From Lentimicrobiaceae bacterium (GTDB taxonomy: Bacteria; Bacteroidota; Bacteroidia; Bacteroidales; F082), in the NCBI GenBank assembly GCA_002708315.1, contig PANC01000019.1, positions 1 through 64,000 on the forward strand: a stretch of DNA of 64,000 bases, in the 5' to 3' direction. The notes beneath the pieces are model-generated. The model made no database searches and had not been told where the DNA came from. It saw only the letters and a list, made by a program, of their open reading frames with translations. A program made the position numbers and the translations under genes. This document shows positions 35,715-45,068 of the stretch, in pieces; the stretch's first letter is position 1, and each line of letters opens with the position of its first letter.

Positions 35715-36461
35715 ATGATGAGCAACAAGGATAAAATAGATATAAACAAGCTTCCAGAGCACATTGCTGTTATTATGGATGGGAATGGAAGGTGGGCTAT
35801 TAAAAACGGCTTAGATCGGGTTAATGGACATCATGAAGGAGTTGAATCTGTGAGAGAGGTTGCTGAAGCTGCTGCAGAACTAGGCATCAAATATCTGACT
35901 CTTTATACCTTTTCCACAGAAAATTGGAACAGACCTAAGGATGAGGTGGATGCTCTCATGACTCTCTTTGTTGAAACTATAATCAAAGAGTTATCCACTT
36001 TGAATAAAAACAAAATACGGTTAAATGCCATTGGCGATTTAAAAGCACTTCCCGGTGAGAACTATAACAGATTAGCTGAAACCATGGAAAAAACCAAGGA
36101 CAATGACAAAATGGTGCTAACTCTTGCCATTAGTTATAGTTCAAGATGGGAGATCTTGAATGCTGTCAAAAGTATTTCTGAAAAAGTTGTAAAAAAAGAA
36201 CTTAGAATTGACGATATTAATGACGAAGTATTTAATTCATTTTTGTCAACATTCCCAATGCCAGATCCAGAACTATTAATACGTACAAGTGGAGAACACA
36301 GAATTAGTAATTACCTTTTATGGCAGATTGCTTATTCAGAACTTTATTTTACTGATTTACTTTGGCCAGATTTTAGAAAAGAAGAATTATACAATGCAAT
36401 TGTTCATTATCAGAGTCGAGAGCGAAGGTTTGGTATGACAAGTGACCAATTACAAAGCTGA
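35715..36461 (+). CDS. uppS: Undecaprenyl diphosphate synthase (isoprenyl transferase)
   Basis: 248 aa cis-prenyltransferase making the C55 lipid carrier for cell-wall polymers. Family motifs AVIMDGNGRWA, YTFSTENWNRP, and PDPELLIRTSGEHRISNYLLWQ are intact, including the Asp of MDGNGRWA. Eleven bases after the DUF6089 stop, nine before bamA, so cotranscribed. Confidence 0.97.
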   Translation: MMSNKDKIDINKLPEHIAVIMDGNGRWAIKNGLDRVNGHHEGVESVREVAEAAAELGIKYLTLYTFSTENWNRPKDEVDALMTLFVETIIKELSTLNKNKIRLNAIGDLKALPGENYNRLAETMEKTKDNDKMVLTLAISYSSRWEILNAVKSISEKVVKKELRIDDINDEVFNSFLSTFPMPDPELLIRTSGEHRISNYLLWQIAYSELYFTDLLWPDFRKEELYNAIVHYQSRERRFGMTSDQLQS

Positions 36462-36469
36462 TTTATTAT

Positions 36470-39118
36470 ATGATAAGTGACGTGGGAAATAAAATATTAA
36501 AACTAACATTTATTCTGAGCTTTTTGCTGTCTGTATTTTTATCGGAGGCTCAGATTAGCATTGGTAATGATTTATCCAGAATTAATTACGAAGCACCAAC
36601 GGATTATATTATTGGTGATATTGAAGTTGAAGGAGTTGAATATCTAGATGAAAACGTGATAATTATGCTTTCAAACCTAGAGGTTGGTGAAAAAATCAAA
36701 GTACCAGGAGATGCTATAACAGGAGCCATACGTAGACTTTGGGACCAAGGTCTATTTGATAACATTAGCATTGTAGCATCAGACATAAAAGCAAACAAAA
36801 TTTTCTTGAAAATTATTCTTCATGAAAGACCAAGGTTGAGTAAATTTTCATTCAATGGTATTAGAAAAACAGAAGCTGATGATATTAGGGAAAAAATAAA
36901 TTTAAGCAGGGGTGATGTCGTAACAGATCATCTACTCATCAGAACTAAAAACATCATAGAAGATTTTTATGCTGATAAAGGTTTCCTCAATAGTGAGATA
37001 ACCATAACGGAAAAAACAGATAAGAGAGATATTAACTTCATTGACCTTACCATAGACATTAAAAAAAATAAAAAGGTCAAAATAAAAGAAATTAATATTT
37101 ACGGTGTAACTGAATTATCAGCAGATGCAATCAAATCAAGCATGAGAGAAACCAAAGCAAGGGGGACATTTACACCTCTAAAAGACTTAGGTCCTTTTGT
37201 AATTGATGTTGCCACTGATGTTATAACTCTTAAATTTAAAGAACTTGGAAATGAATTTGTTAGTTATTTCAAACAACATTTTAAGGTAAATCTCTTCAAG
37301 GGATCTAAATATATTAAATCAAACTACAAGGAAGACTTAAATAATATTATAGCCAAATACAATAAAAAAGGTTATCGCGATGCACAAATAGTTAAAGACT
37401 CAGTTTATATAATCGATAACGAAAATATTGGTATTGATATCTATATAGATGAGGGAAGCAAATATTATTTCCGAAATATAACATGGGTTGGAAATAAGGT
37501 ATATAACTCTCTATTTTTAAGTTCGGTTCTGGGCATATTACCTGGTGACGTTTACAATTTAGAGTTGTTAGAAACAAACCTAAATTACAACCCTTCTGGA
37601 TTTGATGTAAGTTCACTCTACATGAATAATGGATATCTATTTTTCAATGCAACACCCGTTGAAACATATGTAGGTAATGATAGCATTGACCTTGAAATAA
37701 GGATATTTGAAGGAAAACAAGCTAGAATAAGAAATGTATCAGTAAAAGGAAATACCAAAACAAACGATCATGTTGTAATACGTGAGCTAAGAACTCGTCC
37801 TGGACAGCTATTCAGTAGAGAGGATGTAATAAGAACCACACGAGAGCTAGCAAACTTGAGATACTTTGATCCAGAATCAATCACTCCAAATATTAATCCT
37901 GATCCCGCCAATGGAACTGTGGATATAGAATATGAAGTTGAAGAAACATCTGCTGATCAAATTGAATTGTCTGGTGGATGGGGTTATGGAAGAATCATAG
38001 GAACATTAGGCCTTAGTTTTAACAACTTTTCTGTTAAGAATATATTTAAAGGTGATGCATGGCGACCAATTCCATCTGGTGATGGGCAGAAGCTTTCTCT
38101 AAGATTTCAGACATATGGTAAAGACTATCTGAGCTGGAGTGTTTCTTTCACGGAACCATGGCTAGGTGGTAAAAAGCCAAATGCCCTAACCATATCCTAT
38201 TATCATTCAATATTCTCTAATGGTTTGCCAACGTACGACACATTAAGATCTTCATTTGTTATTGATGGTATAACAATAGGAATTGGTAAAAGACTAACAT
38301 GGCCAGATGACTTTTTCACTCTTTATCAGGGTGTAAACCTTCAGCTTTATAAATTAGATAATTATGCTACCATATTTTATATTGGGGATGGTAATGGTAC
38401 TTATAATAACTTTAATTATGAAATAATCCTTGGCAGAAATTCCATTGATCAACCAATTTATCCTCGACGTGGTTCAGATATTTCACTTGGACTTGAATTA
38501 ACACCACCCTATTCATTATTTAGTCCCAACAAAGACTATAGCCAAATTGGTGATAATGAAAAATATAAGTGGATTGAATATCATAAATGGAAGTTTAAAG
38601 CATATTGGTATTTTGAATTGATGGAGAAACTTGTCTTGGCAACAAAATTCAGATTTGGATACCTAGGTTATTACAATAGTGATTTAGGAGTAACCCCATT
38701 TGAGAGGTTTTATCTTGGAGGTGATGGTCTATCCGGAGCCAATAACTTTGATGGAAGAGAGATTATAAGTATGAGAGGCTATACCAATGAATCAATTACT
38801 CCATATTACTATCAAAATAAAAATATTGGAGGTACTGTTTTCACAAGATACACGCTTGAATTACGATACCCATTATCCCTTAATCCGAGTTCAACAATAT
38901 ATGCTTTAACATTTGTGGAGGCAGGTAACTCTTGGTTGGGTTCCCAAGGATTTGATCCATTTGATATGAAAAGATCTGCAGGATTTGGTGTTAGAGTATT
39001 TCTACCGATGTTTGGTATGCTTGGTCTTGATTGGGCATATGGATTTGATCCTATATATGGTATTCCAAGTGCAAACGGAAGTCATTTCCATTTCTCACTT
39101 AATCAATCTCTGGATTAA
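36470..39118 (+). CDS. bamA: BamA, outer-membrane protein assembly factor
   Basis: 882 aa. Signal peptide (to SEAQ, about residue 28), five POTRA repeats (about 35-460: recognisable starts IGDIEVEGVEYLDENVI, KIKEINIYGVTELSAD, ARIRNVSVKGNTKTNDHV), then the 16-strand Omp85 barrel with the lid motif region GGDGLSGANNF and MRGY (conserved RGY), ending in HFHFSLNQSLD. It inserts beta-barrel proteins into the outer membrane. Usual length for this phylum. Followed 50 bases later by two skp genes. Confidence 0.96.
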   Translation: MISDVGNKILKLTFILSFLLSVFLSEAQISIGNDLSRINYEAPTDYIIGDIEVEGVEYLDENVIIMLSNLEVGEKIKVPGDAITGAIRRLWDQGLFDNISIVASDIKANKIFLKIILHERPRLSKFSFNGIRKTEADDIREKINLSRGDVVTDHLLIRTKNIIEDFYADKGFLNSEITITEKTDKRDINFIDLTIDIKKNKKVKIKEINIYGVTELSADAIKSSMRETKARGTFTPLKDLGPFVIDVATDVITLKFKELGNEFVSYFKQHFKVNLFKGSKYIKSNYKEDLNNIIAKYNKKGYRDAQIVKDSVYIIDNENIGIDIYIDEGSKYYFRNITWVGNKVYNSLFLSSVLGILPGDVYNLELLETNLNYNPSGFDVSSLYMNNGYLFFNATPVETYVGNDSIDLEIRIFEGKQARIRNVSVKGNTKTNDHVVIRELRTRPGQLFSREDVIRTTRELANLRYFDPESITPNINPDPANGTVDIEYEVEETSADQIELSGGWGYGRIIGTLGLSFNNFSVKNIFKGDAWRPIPSGDGQKLSLRFQTYGKDYLSWSVSFTEPWLGGKKPNALTISYYHSIFSNGLPTYDTLRSSFVIDGITIGIGKRLTWPDDFFTLYQGVNLQLYKLDNYATIFYIGDGNGTYNNFNYEIILGRNSIDQPIYPRRGSDISLGLELTPPYSLFSPNKDYSQIGDNEKYKWIEYHKWKFKAYWYFELMEKLVLATKFRFGYLGYYNSDLGVTPFERFYLGGDGLSGANNFDGREIISMRGYTNESITPYYYQNKNIGGTVFTRYTLELRYPLSLNPSSTIYALTFVEAGNSWLGSQGFDPFDMKRSAGFGVRVFLPMFGMLGLDWAYGFDPIYGIPSANGSHFHFSLNQSLD

Positions 39119-39167
39119 TTTTGGCAACATTTTTGATATGTTTTAATCGAATATAATATTGAACACC

Positions 39168-39743
39168 ATGAAAAATTTATTATTAAAATCTGTTTTCAGC
39201 ATACTTACTGCGACACTTATGTTAACTGCCTATACAGCAAAAGCTCAACAGCAAAAGTATGCTTATGTTGACACTCAATACATTTTAGATAATATCCCTG
39301 AGTTTCAAGATGCCCAAGACGAACTTGACGAATATTCAAAAAAATGGCAAAAAGAAATCGAGGATAATTATGGTAAAGTTAGCGAAATGTATCAGAAATA
39401 TCAGGCCGAAGCAGTACTTCTCCCTGAAGATATTAAGCGCAAACGAGAAGAAGAAATAATAGATAAGGAGAAGGAAGTTAAAGATTTACAGCAGCAATAC
39501 TTTGGTAAGGAGGGAGATCTTTTTAAGAAACGTCAGGAGTTAATTCAGCCAATCCAAGAGAAGGTTTATAATGCAATTGAATCAATTGCATCATCAAGTA
39601 ATTATTCCTTCGTATTTGATAAGGCTGGAGGAATGACATTACTTTACGGAAACCCAAAATATGATATTAGTGACGACGTTCTTGATGAAGTTGGTAATGT
39701 TATGCAAACCGTTAAAAGAGACAATAGGGGTCAGAATAATTAA
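39168..39743 (+). CDS. skp: OmpH/Skp-family periplasmic chaperone (copy 1)
   Basis: 191 aa from ATG 39168; the track starts at a TTG three codons earlier. Signal peptide ending at AKAQ, then YAYVDTQYILDNIPEFQDAQ, a long coiled-coil region (about residues 40-120), and a C-terminal KAGGMTLLYGNPKYDISD part typical of OmpH. It escorts unfolded outer-membrane proteins to BamA. Directly after bamA. Acidic, charged coil. Confidence 0.93.
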   Translation: MKNLLLKSVFSILTATLMLTAYTAKAQQQKYAYVDTQYILDNIPEFQDAQDELDEYSKKWQKEIEDNYGKVSEMYQKYQAEAVLLPEDIKRKREEEIIDKEKEVKDLQQQYFGKEGDLFKKRQELIQPIQEKVYNAIESIASSSNYSFVFDKAGGMTLLYGNPKYDISDDVLDEVGNVMQTVKRDNRGQNN

Positions 39744-39843
39744 GTTATACCTTAGTTGGAACAAAAATAATCTCTAGTTCGGAACGGTTATAAAATCAAT
39801 TTGTTAATAAATCTTAATATTGTCAATCCATATTTTTAAATGG

Positions 39844-39873
39844 TTGATTATTACTCTTTTTTGTGTAAGTTTG
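39844..39873 (+). promoter_or_regulatory. Promoter of second skp gene (TTG, 19 bases, TAAGTTTG)
   Basis: TTG at 39844-39846, 19 bases, then TAAGTTTG at 39866-39873. The leader would be about 95 bases and contains a hairpin TGAGGT/ACCTCA at 39885-39904. Confidence 0.55.
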
Positions 39874-39974
39874 CAACCCTGATTTGAGGTTTCAATGTAC
39901 CTCATTAACAAAATAAAGAAAATATTTTAGTCAAGTAAAGGCCGAAAAAACAGAATTTTAAAAACAATTAAAAA

Positions 39975-40493
39975 ATGAAATCACTTAAAAAAGTAATTGC
40001 GGTATTATCTCTTATTATAATGATTACAGGTTTTGCTTCAGCCCAAACAGGAGCTAAATTTGGATATATTGATTCAAATGAAATATTAGCTCTAATGCCG
40101 GAAACAGACTCGTTACAGAATGAGTTAAAAGCCTATGCTGACTATCTTGACGAACAAATGTCAACAATGGGAATGGAATATCAAACCAAGGTAACAGATT
40201 ATCAGGAGAATTATAACACAATGTCTGATTTAATTCGTCAAACTAAGGAAAAAGAGATTACGGATTTGCAAGCTCGCATTCAAGCCTTTCAGCAATCAGC
40301 TGATCAAGATCTGGGAGCTAAACAAGCTGAATTGTTCAATCCACTAATTGACAAGGTTAAAGTTGCAATTACTGAAGTTGCCAGAGAAAATGGTTACAAT
40401 TACATTTTTGATGTGGGAACTGGAGCTCTTGTATTTTATGAAACAGGAGATAACATTATTCCTCTGGTTAAGACAAAGTTAGGAATTCAGTAA
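39975..40493 (+). CDS. skp: OmpH/Skp-family periplasmic chaperone (copy 2)
   Basis: 172 aa. Signal peptide ending ASAQ, KFGYIDSNEILALMPETDS, a coiled coil with Gln-rich stretch (LQARIQAFQQSADQDL), and a YIFDVGTGALVFYE C-terminal part. It is a paralogue of the preceding gene, 231 bases away, with its own promoter and long leader, and is followed by a strong terminator. Two tandem skp genes after bamA are common in this phylum; the copies diverge in sequence, so they are not recent duplicates. Confidence 0.93.
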   Translation: MKSLKKVIAVLSLIIMITGFASAQTGAKFGYIDSNEILALMPETDSLQNELKAYADYLDEQMSTMGMEYQTKVTDYQENYNTMSDLIRQTKEKEITDLQARIQAFQQSADQDLGAKQAELFNPLIDKVKVAITEVARENGYNYIFDVGTGALVFYETGDNIIPLVKTKLGIQ

Positions 40494-40519
40494 AAATACA
40501 AGTACAATAATTTAAATAA

Positions 40520-40549
40520 CCCCGATCTGTTTATCAGACGGGGTTTTTT
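40520..40549 (+). terminator. Rho-independent terminator after second skp
   Basis: CCCCG-A-TCTG, loop TTTAT, CAGA-CGGGG, then six T. A GC-rich stem in AT-rich DNA, 25 bases after the stop. Confidence 0.92.
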
Positions 40550-40632
40550 CATTTATACCGGTATTAATAAACATATATAGCTATCCATGAGCAATGGAAA
40601 CACGATTAACACAAATAGAGCTATAGTTTGTT

Positions 40633-40640
40633 TAAATTTG
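40633..40640 (+). promoter_or_regulatory. -7 promoter element for glsA
   Basis: TAAATTTG with predicted start near 40644, leader about 20 bases. Confidence 0.5.
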
Positions 40641-40663
40641 TACAATTATTTTAGAATCTTCGG

Positions 40664-41527
40664 ATGACAGAGTCAAAGAAAAATACCAAACTATATTTGG
40701 ACATTGAGAAAGTAATTACTGATAAAAGTCCTACCCTAAAAAGGATTTTACCAATTTTTATTGTGAATTATATAAAGCGAATAGTCCATCAGGATAAGCT
40801 TAATAAATATATGGATAATCATAAGGATAAGATTGGTATTGATTTTATTGAAGGTATATTAGGAGAGATGAACACTAAGCTTGATTTGAATGGTTTGGAA
40901 AATATTCCAAAAAAAGGTCGAGCTGTTATAGCCTCAAATCATCCACTGGGGGGACTTGATGGTATGGCTTTAATGGTAGCTGTTTCAAAAGTACGGGGTG
41001 ACATTCTTTTTCCAGTAAATGATATTCTTATGAATATTACAAACCTTAGGCCACTATTTATGCCAATAAACAAACATGGTGGAAACTCATCCAATGTAAA
41101 AGTTGTAGATAAAACTTTTGCATCAGATAGCATTATATGCTACTTTCCCTTTGGGCTTGTATCTAGGAAAAACGCAGGCACCATAGAGGATCTTTTTTGG
41201 CGTCCCACATTTATAACAAAAGCCATAAAATATAAACGCGATATAATTCCTACTCACATCGATGGAAAAAATTCAAATTTTTTTTATAACTTATCGAACA
41301 TAAGAAAAAGCATAGGTATTAAGGCAAATATTGAGATGTTCTTTTTGGTTGATGAATTGTTTAAACAAGAAAATAAAACTCTTAAAATTACCTTTGGACC
41401 TCCAATATCATATAAAATTTTTGATAATAGGTTTACAATGAGACAGTGGGCTGAACTAATCCGAGAATATTCATACAAGGTTGTAAAAGGATATTCAATG
41501 CCATTCGAAGTACCAAAAAATATTTAG
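40664..41527 (+). CDS. glsA: 1-acyl-glycerol-phosphate acyltransferase-like O-acyltransferase (GlsA-type)
   Basis: 287 aa PlsC-family acyltransferase. The active-site block is ASNHPLGGLDGMAL; the His and Asp are separated by five residues, the spacing I associate with this subgroup rather than the HX4D of classical PlsC. FPFGLVSRK is the second conserved block. The adjacent GNAT-type N-acyltransferase makes this pair resemble glsB/glsA of Bacteroides thetaiotaomicron, which build glycine lipids: GlsB N-acylates glycine, GlsA adds a second acyl group through its hydroxyl. Assigned by neighbourhood and family; an ornithine or other amino acid head group cannot be excluded. Confidence 0.75.
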   Translation: MTESKKNTKLYLDIEKVITDKSPTLKRILPIFIVNYIKRIVHQDKLNKYMDNHKDKIGIDFIEGILGEMNTKLDLNGLENIPKKGRAVIASNHPLGGLDGMALMVAVSKVRGDILFPVNDILMNITNLRPLFMPINKHGGNSSNVKVVDKTFASDSIICYFPFGLVSRKNAGTIEDLFWRPTFITKAIKYKRDIIPTHIDGKNSNFFYNLSNIRKSIGIKANIEMFFLVDELFKQENKTLKITFGPPISYKIFDNRFTMRQWAELIREYSYKVVKGYSMPFEVPKNI

Positions 41528-41533
41528 AGTAAG

Positions 41534-41541
41534 TATATTTG
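41534..41541 (+). promoter_or_regulatory. -7 promoter element for glsB
   Basis: TATATTTG in the 31-base gap between glsA and glsB; start near 41545, leader about 14 bases. It suggests glsB can be expressed apart from glsA. Confidence 0.4.
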
Positions 41542-41558
41542 TAACTCAAACTACAATA

Positions 41559-42491
41559 ATGAAAACTATCATTCCTCCAATAGATAAAGTATTACTTAAA
41601 AGGGAACTTAATAAGGACACTTTCCTCCGTGATACTAATAATGGTAATAATGAAATTTATATTGTTAGCGACATTGACTCCCCCAATGTGGTGCGCGAAA
41701 TTGGAAGATTAAGGGAAGTTACATTTCGAGATGCTGGTGGAGGAACAGGAAAAGATATTGACTTGGACTCTTATGATTTAGGAAATAATTCATTTAAGCA
41801 ACTAGTACTTTGGGATCCCAAAGAGAAAGAAATAATTGGAGGTTACCGATATAATAGATGCAATGAATTAGAAGTTACTGCCAAGGGTGAGGTATTATCG
41901 CCAACTTCTAGATTATTTAAATATTCCAATCAATTCATAACCGATTATTTTCCTTATACCATAGAGCTCGGAAGATCTTTTGTGCAACCACTCTATCAGC
42001 CTACATTTAACCTAAGACGTGGAATGTATGCATTAGACAACCTATGGGATGGCCTAGGGGCAGTATTAATAGAAAATCCTGATTTAAAATATTTATTTGG
42101 GAAAGTAACCATGTACACACATTTTGATAAACTGGCAAGAGACATAATACTGTTCTTTCTGCAGAAATATTTCCCTGATCCAGATAAGCTCATATTTCCA
42201 ATTGTTGCTCTAAAGAGAGACACATCAGACAAGGTGCTAAACAGCATATTCACAGGTTGGAATTATGATGAAGATTACAAGATCCTCATCCAAAAGGTAA
42301 GAAAGCTTGGAGAAAATGTCCCTCCGCTTATCAATGCATATATGAATCTATCCTCAACAATGAAAACATTTGGGACCGCAGTTAATGATCATTTTGGAGA
42401 TGTAGAAGAGACCGGTATATTAATAACTGTAGATGATATATTTCCCATAAAGAAAGATAGGCATATAACCACTTACAATAAATCTAATTAA
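41559..42491 (+). CDS. glsB: GNAT-family N-acyltransferase (GlsB/OlsB-like)
   Basis: 310 aa acyltransferase of the OlsB/hemolysin-like GNAT group. The N-terminal core VREIGRLREVTFRDAGGGTGKD is characteristic, as is ELGRSFVQPLYQ. It should acylate the amino group of an amino acid (glycine in the Bacteroides case) with a 3-hydroxy fatty acid from acyl-ACP or acyl-CoA. It follows the GlsA-type gene by 31 bases and precedes engB by 8. Length is normal for the group. Confidence 0.78.
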   Translation: MKTIIPPIDKVLLKRELNKDTFLRDTNNGNNEIYIVSDIDSPNVVREIGRLREVTFRDAGGGTGKDIDLDSYDLGNNSFKQLVLWDPKEKEIIGGYRYNRCNELEVTAKGEVLSPTSRLFKYSNQFITDYFPYTIELGRSFVQPLYQPTFNLRRGMYALDNLWDGLGAVLIENPDLKYLFGKVTMYTHFDKLARDIILFFLQKYFPDPDKLIFPIVALKRDTSDKVLNSIFTGWNYDEDYKILIQKVRKLGENVPPLINAYMNLSSTMKTFGTAVNDHFGDVEETGILITVDDIFPIKKDRHITTYNKSN

Positions 42492-42499
42492 TTTTTCCA

Positions 42500-43111
42500 A
42501 TGAAAATAAATCAGGCAGAATTTGTAATTAGCTCAACTGATATAAAGCAGTGCCCAAAGCCTGACAAACCTGAATATGCATTTATTGGCAGATCCAATGT
42601 AGGTAAATCATCGCTTATAAATATGCTGACATTTCGGAAAAAACTTGCTAAAATTTCTTCAACACCTGGTAAGACAATTTTAATAAATCATTTCATTGTA
42701 AATAAGTCATGGTACTTGGTGGATTTACCTGGCTATGGGTATGCTAAACGATCAAAGACAGAGAGACATAAATGGGAGAAAATGATTCGGAAATATATTC
42801 TCAATAGAACAAGTATGCTAACGCTATTCGTATTAATTGATTCAAGGATAGAACCTCAACAAATCGATCTTGATTTTATTGATTGGCTAGGGATATCTAA
42901 TATACCATTTGTGCTCACATTTACGAAAGCAGATAAATTAAAACCTTTGCAACTGACTACTAACATTGAAAATTATAAAATTAAATTGCTTGAAAAATGG
43001 GAAGAGGTTCCGCCATGTTTGGTTACATCAGCCGTTAAAGGAGATGGACGTGATGAGGTATTAGATTATATTGAGAAAACAAATTTAATCTTTGATCAAG
43101 GTACTATATAA
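42500..43111 (+). CDS. engB: YihA/EngB-type ribosome biogenesis GTPase
   Basis: 203 aa GTPase needed for 50S assembly. G1 GRSNVGKSSL, G3 DLPGYGYAK and G4 TKADKL are canonical. Its 3' end overlaps the convergent biotin carrier gene by eight bases. Confidence 0.95.
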   Translation: MKINQAEFVISSTDIKQCPKPDKPEYAFIGRSNVGKSSLINMLTFRKKLAKISSTPGKTILINHFIVNKSWYLVDLPGYGYAKRSKTERHKWEKMIRKYILNRTSMLTLFVLIDSRIEPQQIDLDFIDWLGISNIPFVLTFTKADKLKPLQLTTNIENYKIKLLEKWEEVPPCLVTSAVKGDGRDEVLDYIEKTNLIFDQGTI

Positions 43112-43427
43112 TCTCGAATAAGAGTTGGTTTTTAGAAACAATATCGCCCGCCTTTGCCTTAAGCCGTAATTCTCCATCCATTGGAGCTGCAACACTATTC
43201 ATCATTTTCATTGCATCAAGAATCAATATAATGTCACCTTCCTTTACCTTTCTCTTATTTTTAAAATAGATTTCTTTTACTGTTCCTGGAATAAAGGCAA
43301 TAACTTTGGAAGGTTCGTGTTCTGAATAATTGGTCCGTCTTTTATATTTCTCCGTGAGGTACGTTTTATACTTCACGCCCCCTATCTCAATGGAGCTATA
43401 CCTTGGTTTTTTTACTTCTTTGGCCAT
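43104..43427 (-). CDS. Biotinyl carrier protein of an acyl-CoA carboxylase
   Basis: 107 aa biotin/lipoyl-type carrier. The biotinylation site is LDAMKMMN near residue 70, followed by the typical beta-sandwich end (AAPMDGELRLKAKAGD). It lacks the long Ala/Pro linker of many BCCPs. It follows the carboxyltransferase gene by 9 bases and presumably carries the carboxyl group to it. No biotin carboxylase is encoded nearby. Its stop overlaps engB. Confidence 0.88.
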   Translation of the reverse strand: MAKEVKKPRYSSIEIGGVKYKTYLTEKYKRRTNYSEHEPSKVIAFIPGTVKEIYFKNKRKVKEGDIILILDAMKMMNSVAAPMDGELRLKAKAGDIVSKNQLLFEII

Positions 43428-43436
43428 GATATTTTT

Positions 43437-44984
43437 TTAAAATGGTGGTACACCATGCTTTTTTTGTGGTAATTGTATCTTTTTATCCTTTGAGATATCA
43501 AGGGCATGGATAAGCATTTTCCGAGTTTCATTTGGTTCAATAACAGCATCAACATATCCGTATGCAGCTGCAACGTATGGATTAGCAAATTTAGATTTAT
43601 ACTCCGCAACTTTTTCCTTACGCATCAAATCAGGGTCTGTAGCCGTCATAATTTCTTTACGAAATATGATATTTGAAGCTCCCTCTGGACCCATAACTGC
43701 AATTTCAGCTGTTGGCCATGCAAAAACAAAGTCCGCTCTAAGGTGATGTGAGCACATGGCTATGTATCCCCCTCCGTAAGCCTTACGGGTTATTAAAGTA
43801 ATTTTTGGAACAGTTGCTTCTGAATATGCATAGAGAAGCTTAGCACCATGACGAATAACACCTGCATGCTCCTGATCAACGCCGGGAAGATATCCAGGAA
43901 GGTCAACCAATGTTACCAACGGAATATTAAAAGAGTCGCAATACCGCACAAATCTTGCGGCCTTGTCAGATGAATCAACATCAAGAACTCCGGCAAGAAA
44001 TAAAGGTTGGTTTGCAACAATACCAACTGTTTCCCCATTTACTCTTGAGAACCCTATTACTATGTTTTTTGCAAATAATTCCTGAATTTCAAAAAATTCA
44101 GAATCATCAGCAAGTGCTTTAATTAAATCTCTAACATCATACGGCTGCTTTGCATCCGAAGGCATAACAGCATCGATTTTGAATTTTCTAGATTTTGGTG
44201 ATTTCTTTGGGTATTTCTTCGCCTTTGTTATATTATTCCAAGGTATGTAGCTAACCAATTGCTTAATTTGACTGAAACATTCCTCTTCACTTTCAGCATA
44301 AAAATGTGCATTTCCCGTATCTTCACAATGCACTCTAGCACCACCAAGCGCTTCCATTGTAATTTCTTCACCCAATACAGTTTTTATTACTTCTGGACCT
44401 GTAATAAACATCTTGGTAATTTTCTCCACAGTAAATACAAAATCAGTTAAAGCAGGAGAATAAACGGCTCCTCCAGCACAAGGGCCAAGTATAACAGATA
44501 TTTGCGGGATTACACCTGAGGCAAGGGTATTACGGAAAAATATTTCACCATAACCTGCAAGAGAATTTACACCTTCTTGTATTCGAGCACCTCCTGAATC
44601 ATTTATTCCAATAAGGGGCACCTTTAACTTAAGTGCATGATCCATAATTTTTGTAATCTTCTTGGCATGCATCCAACCCAGTGATCCTCCAGCAACAGTA
44701 AAATCCTGGGCATAAATACATACAGGATTACCTCTTATTGTTCCTGTACCTGTAATAACTCCATCACCGGGCAGGTACTTTTTGTTCATGTCAAAATCCT
44801 TGGCAGCATGTTCCACAAATAAGTCATATTCATGAAATGATTTTGGATCAAGCAAAGCAATTATTCTCTCCCTTGCTGTCAACTTGCCAATGGCTTTTTG
44901 CTTTTCAATAGCTTTGTCGCCTCCACCTTTTAAGGCAGTTCGCATGCGTTTCTTAAGATCAATCGACTTTTCTTTTATGCCCAT
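43437..44984 (-). CDS. Acyl-CoA carboxylase beta (carboxyltransferase) subunit
   Basis: 515 aa from ATG 44984 (MGIKEKSIDL). It is a crotonase-fold carboxyltransferase of the propionyl-CoA carboxylase beta / methylmalonyl-CoA decarboxylase alpha family. Conserved segments include INDSGGARIQEGV, GPCAGGAVYSPALTDF, and KAYGGGYIAMCS. The track start at 45044 is a TTG in the loop of a leader hairpin. Which acyl-CoA is used, and whether it runs as carboxylase or decarboxylase, cannot be fixed from sequence; no membrane-bound Na+-pump beta subunit (MmdB) is next to it, which favours carboxylase. Confidence 0.9.
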   Translation of the reverse strand: MGIKEKSIDLKKRMRTALKGGGDKAIEKQKAIGKLTARERIIALLDPKSFHEYDLFVEHAAKDFDMNKKYLPGDGVITGTGTIRGNPVCIYAQDFTVAGGSLGWMHAKKITKIMDHALKLKVPLIGINDSGGARIQEGVNSLAGYGEIFFRNTLASGVIPQISVILGPCAGGAVYSPALTDFVFTVEKITKMFITGPEVIKTVLGEEITMEALGGARVHCEDTGNAHFYAESEEECFSQIKQLVSYIPWNNITKAKKYPKKSPKSRKFKIDAVMPSDAKQPYDVRDLIKALADDSEFFEIQELFAKNIVIGFSRVNGETVGIVANQPLFLAGVLDVDSSDKAARFVRYCDSFNIPLVTLVDLPGYLPGVDQEHAGVIRHGAKLLYAYSEATVPKITLITRKAYGGGYIAMCSHHLRADFVFAWPTAEIAVMGPEGASNIIFRKEIMTATDPDLMRKEKVAEYKSKFANPYVAAAYGYVDAVIEPNETRKMLIHALDISKDKKIQLPQKKHGVPPF

Positions 44985-45004
44985 ACCAATTTGTTTATGG
45001 TTAC

Positions 45005-45061
45005 AAAAAAAGAGATAAGTTTCATGCAAATGAATTCTTTCCAAGTTGATAACTTATCTCT
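45005..45061 (-). promoter_or_regulatory. Leader hairpin with T-run, candidate attenuator of carboxylase operon
   Basis: On the transcript AGAGATAAGTT (45061-45051) pairs with AACTTATCTCT (45021-45011), 11 perfect pairs enclosing 29 bases, followed by a run of T (45010-45005). Inside, AAGTT-ATC-AACTT can form a competing small hairpin. The arrangement resembles a terminator/antiterminator, at the very 5' end of the mRNA. Function is inferred. Confidence 0.4.
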
Positions 45062-45068
45062 AGGCTTA

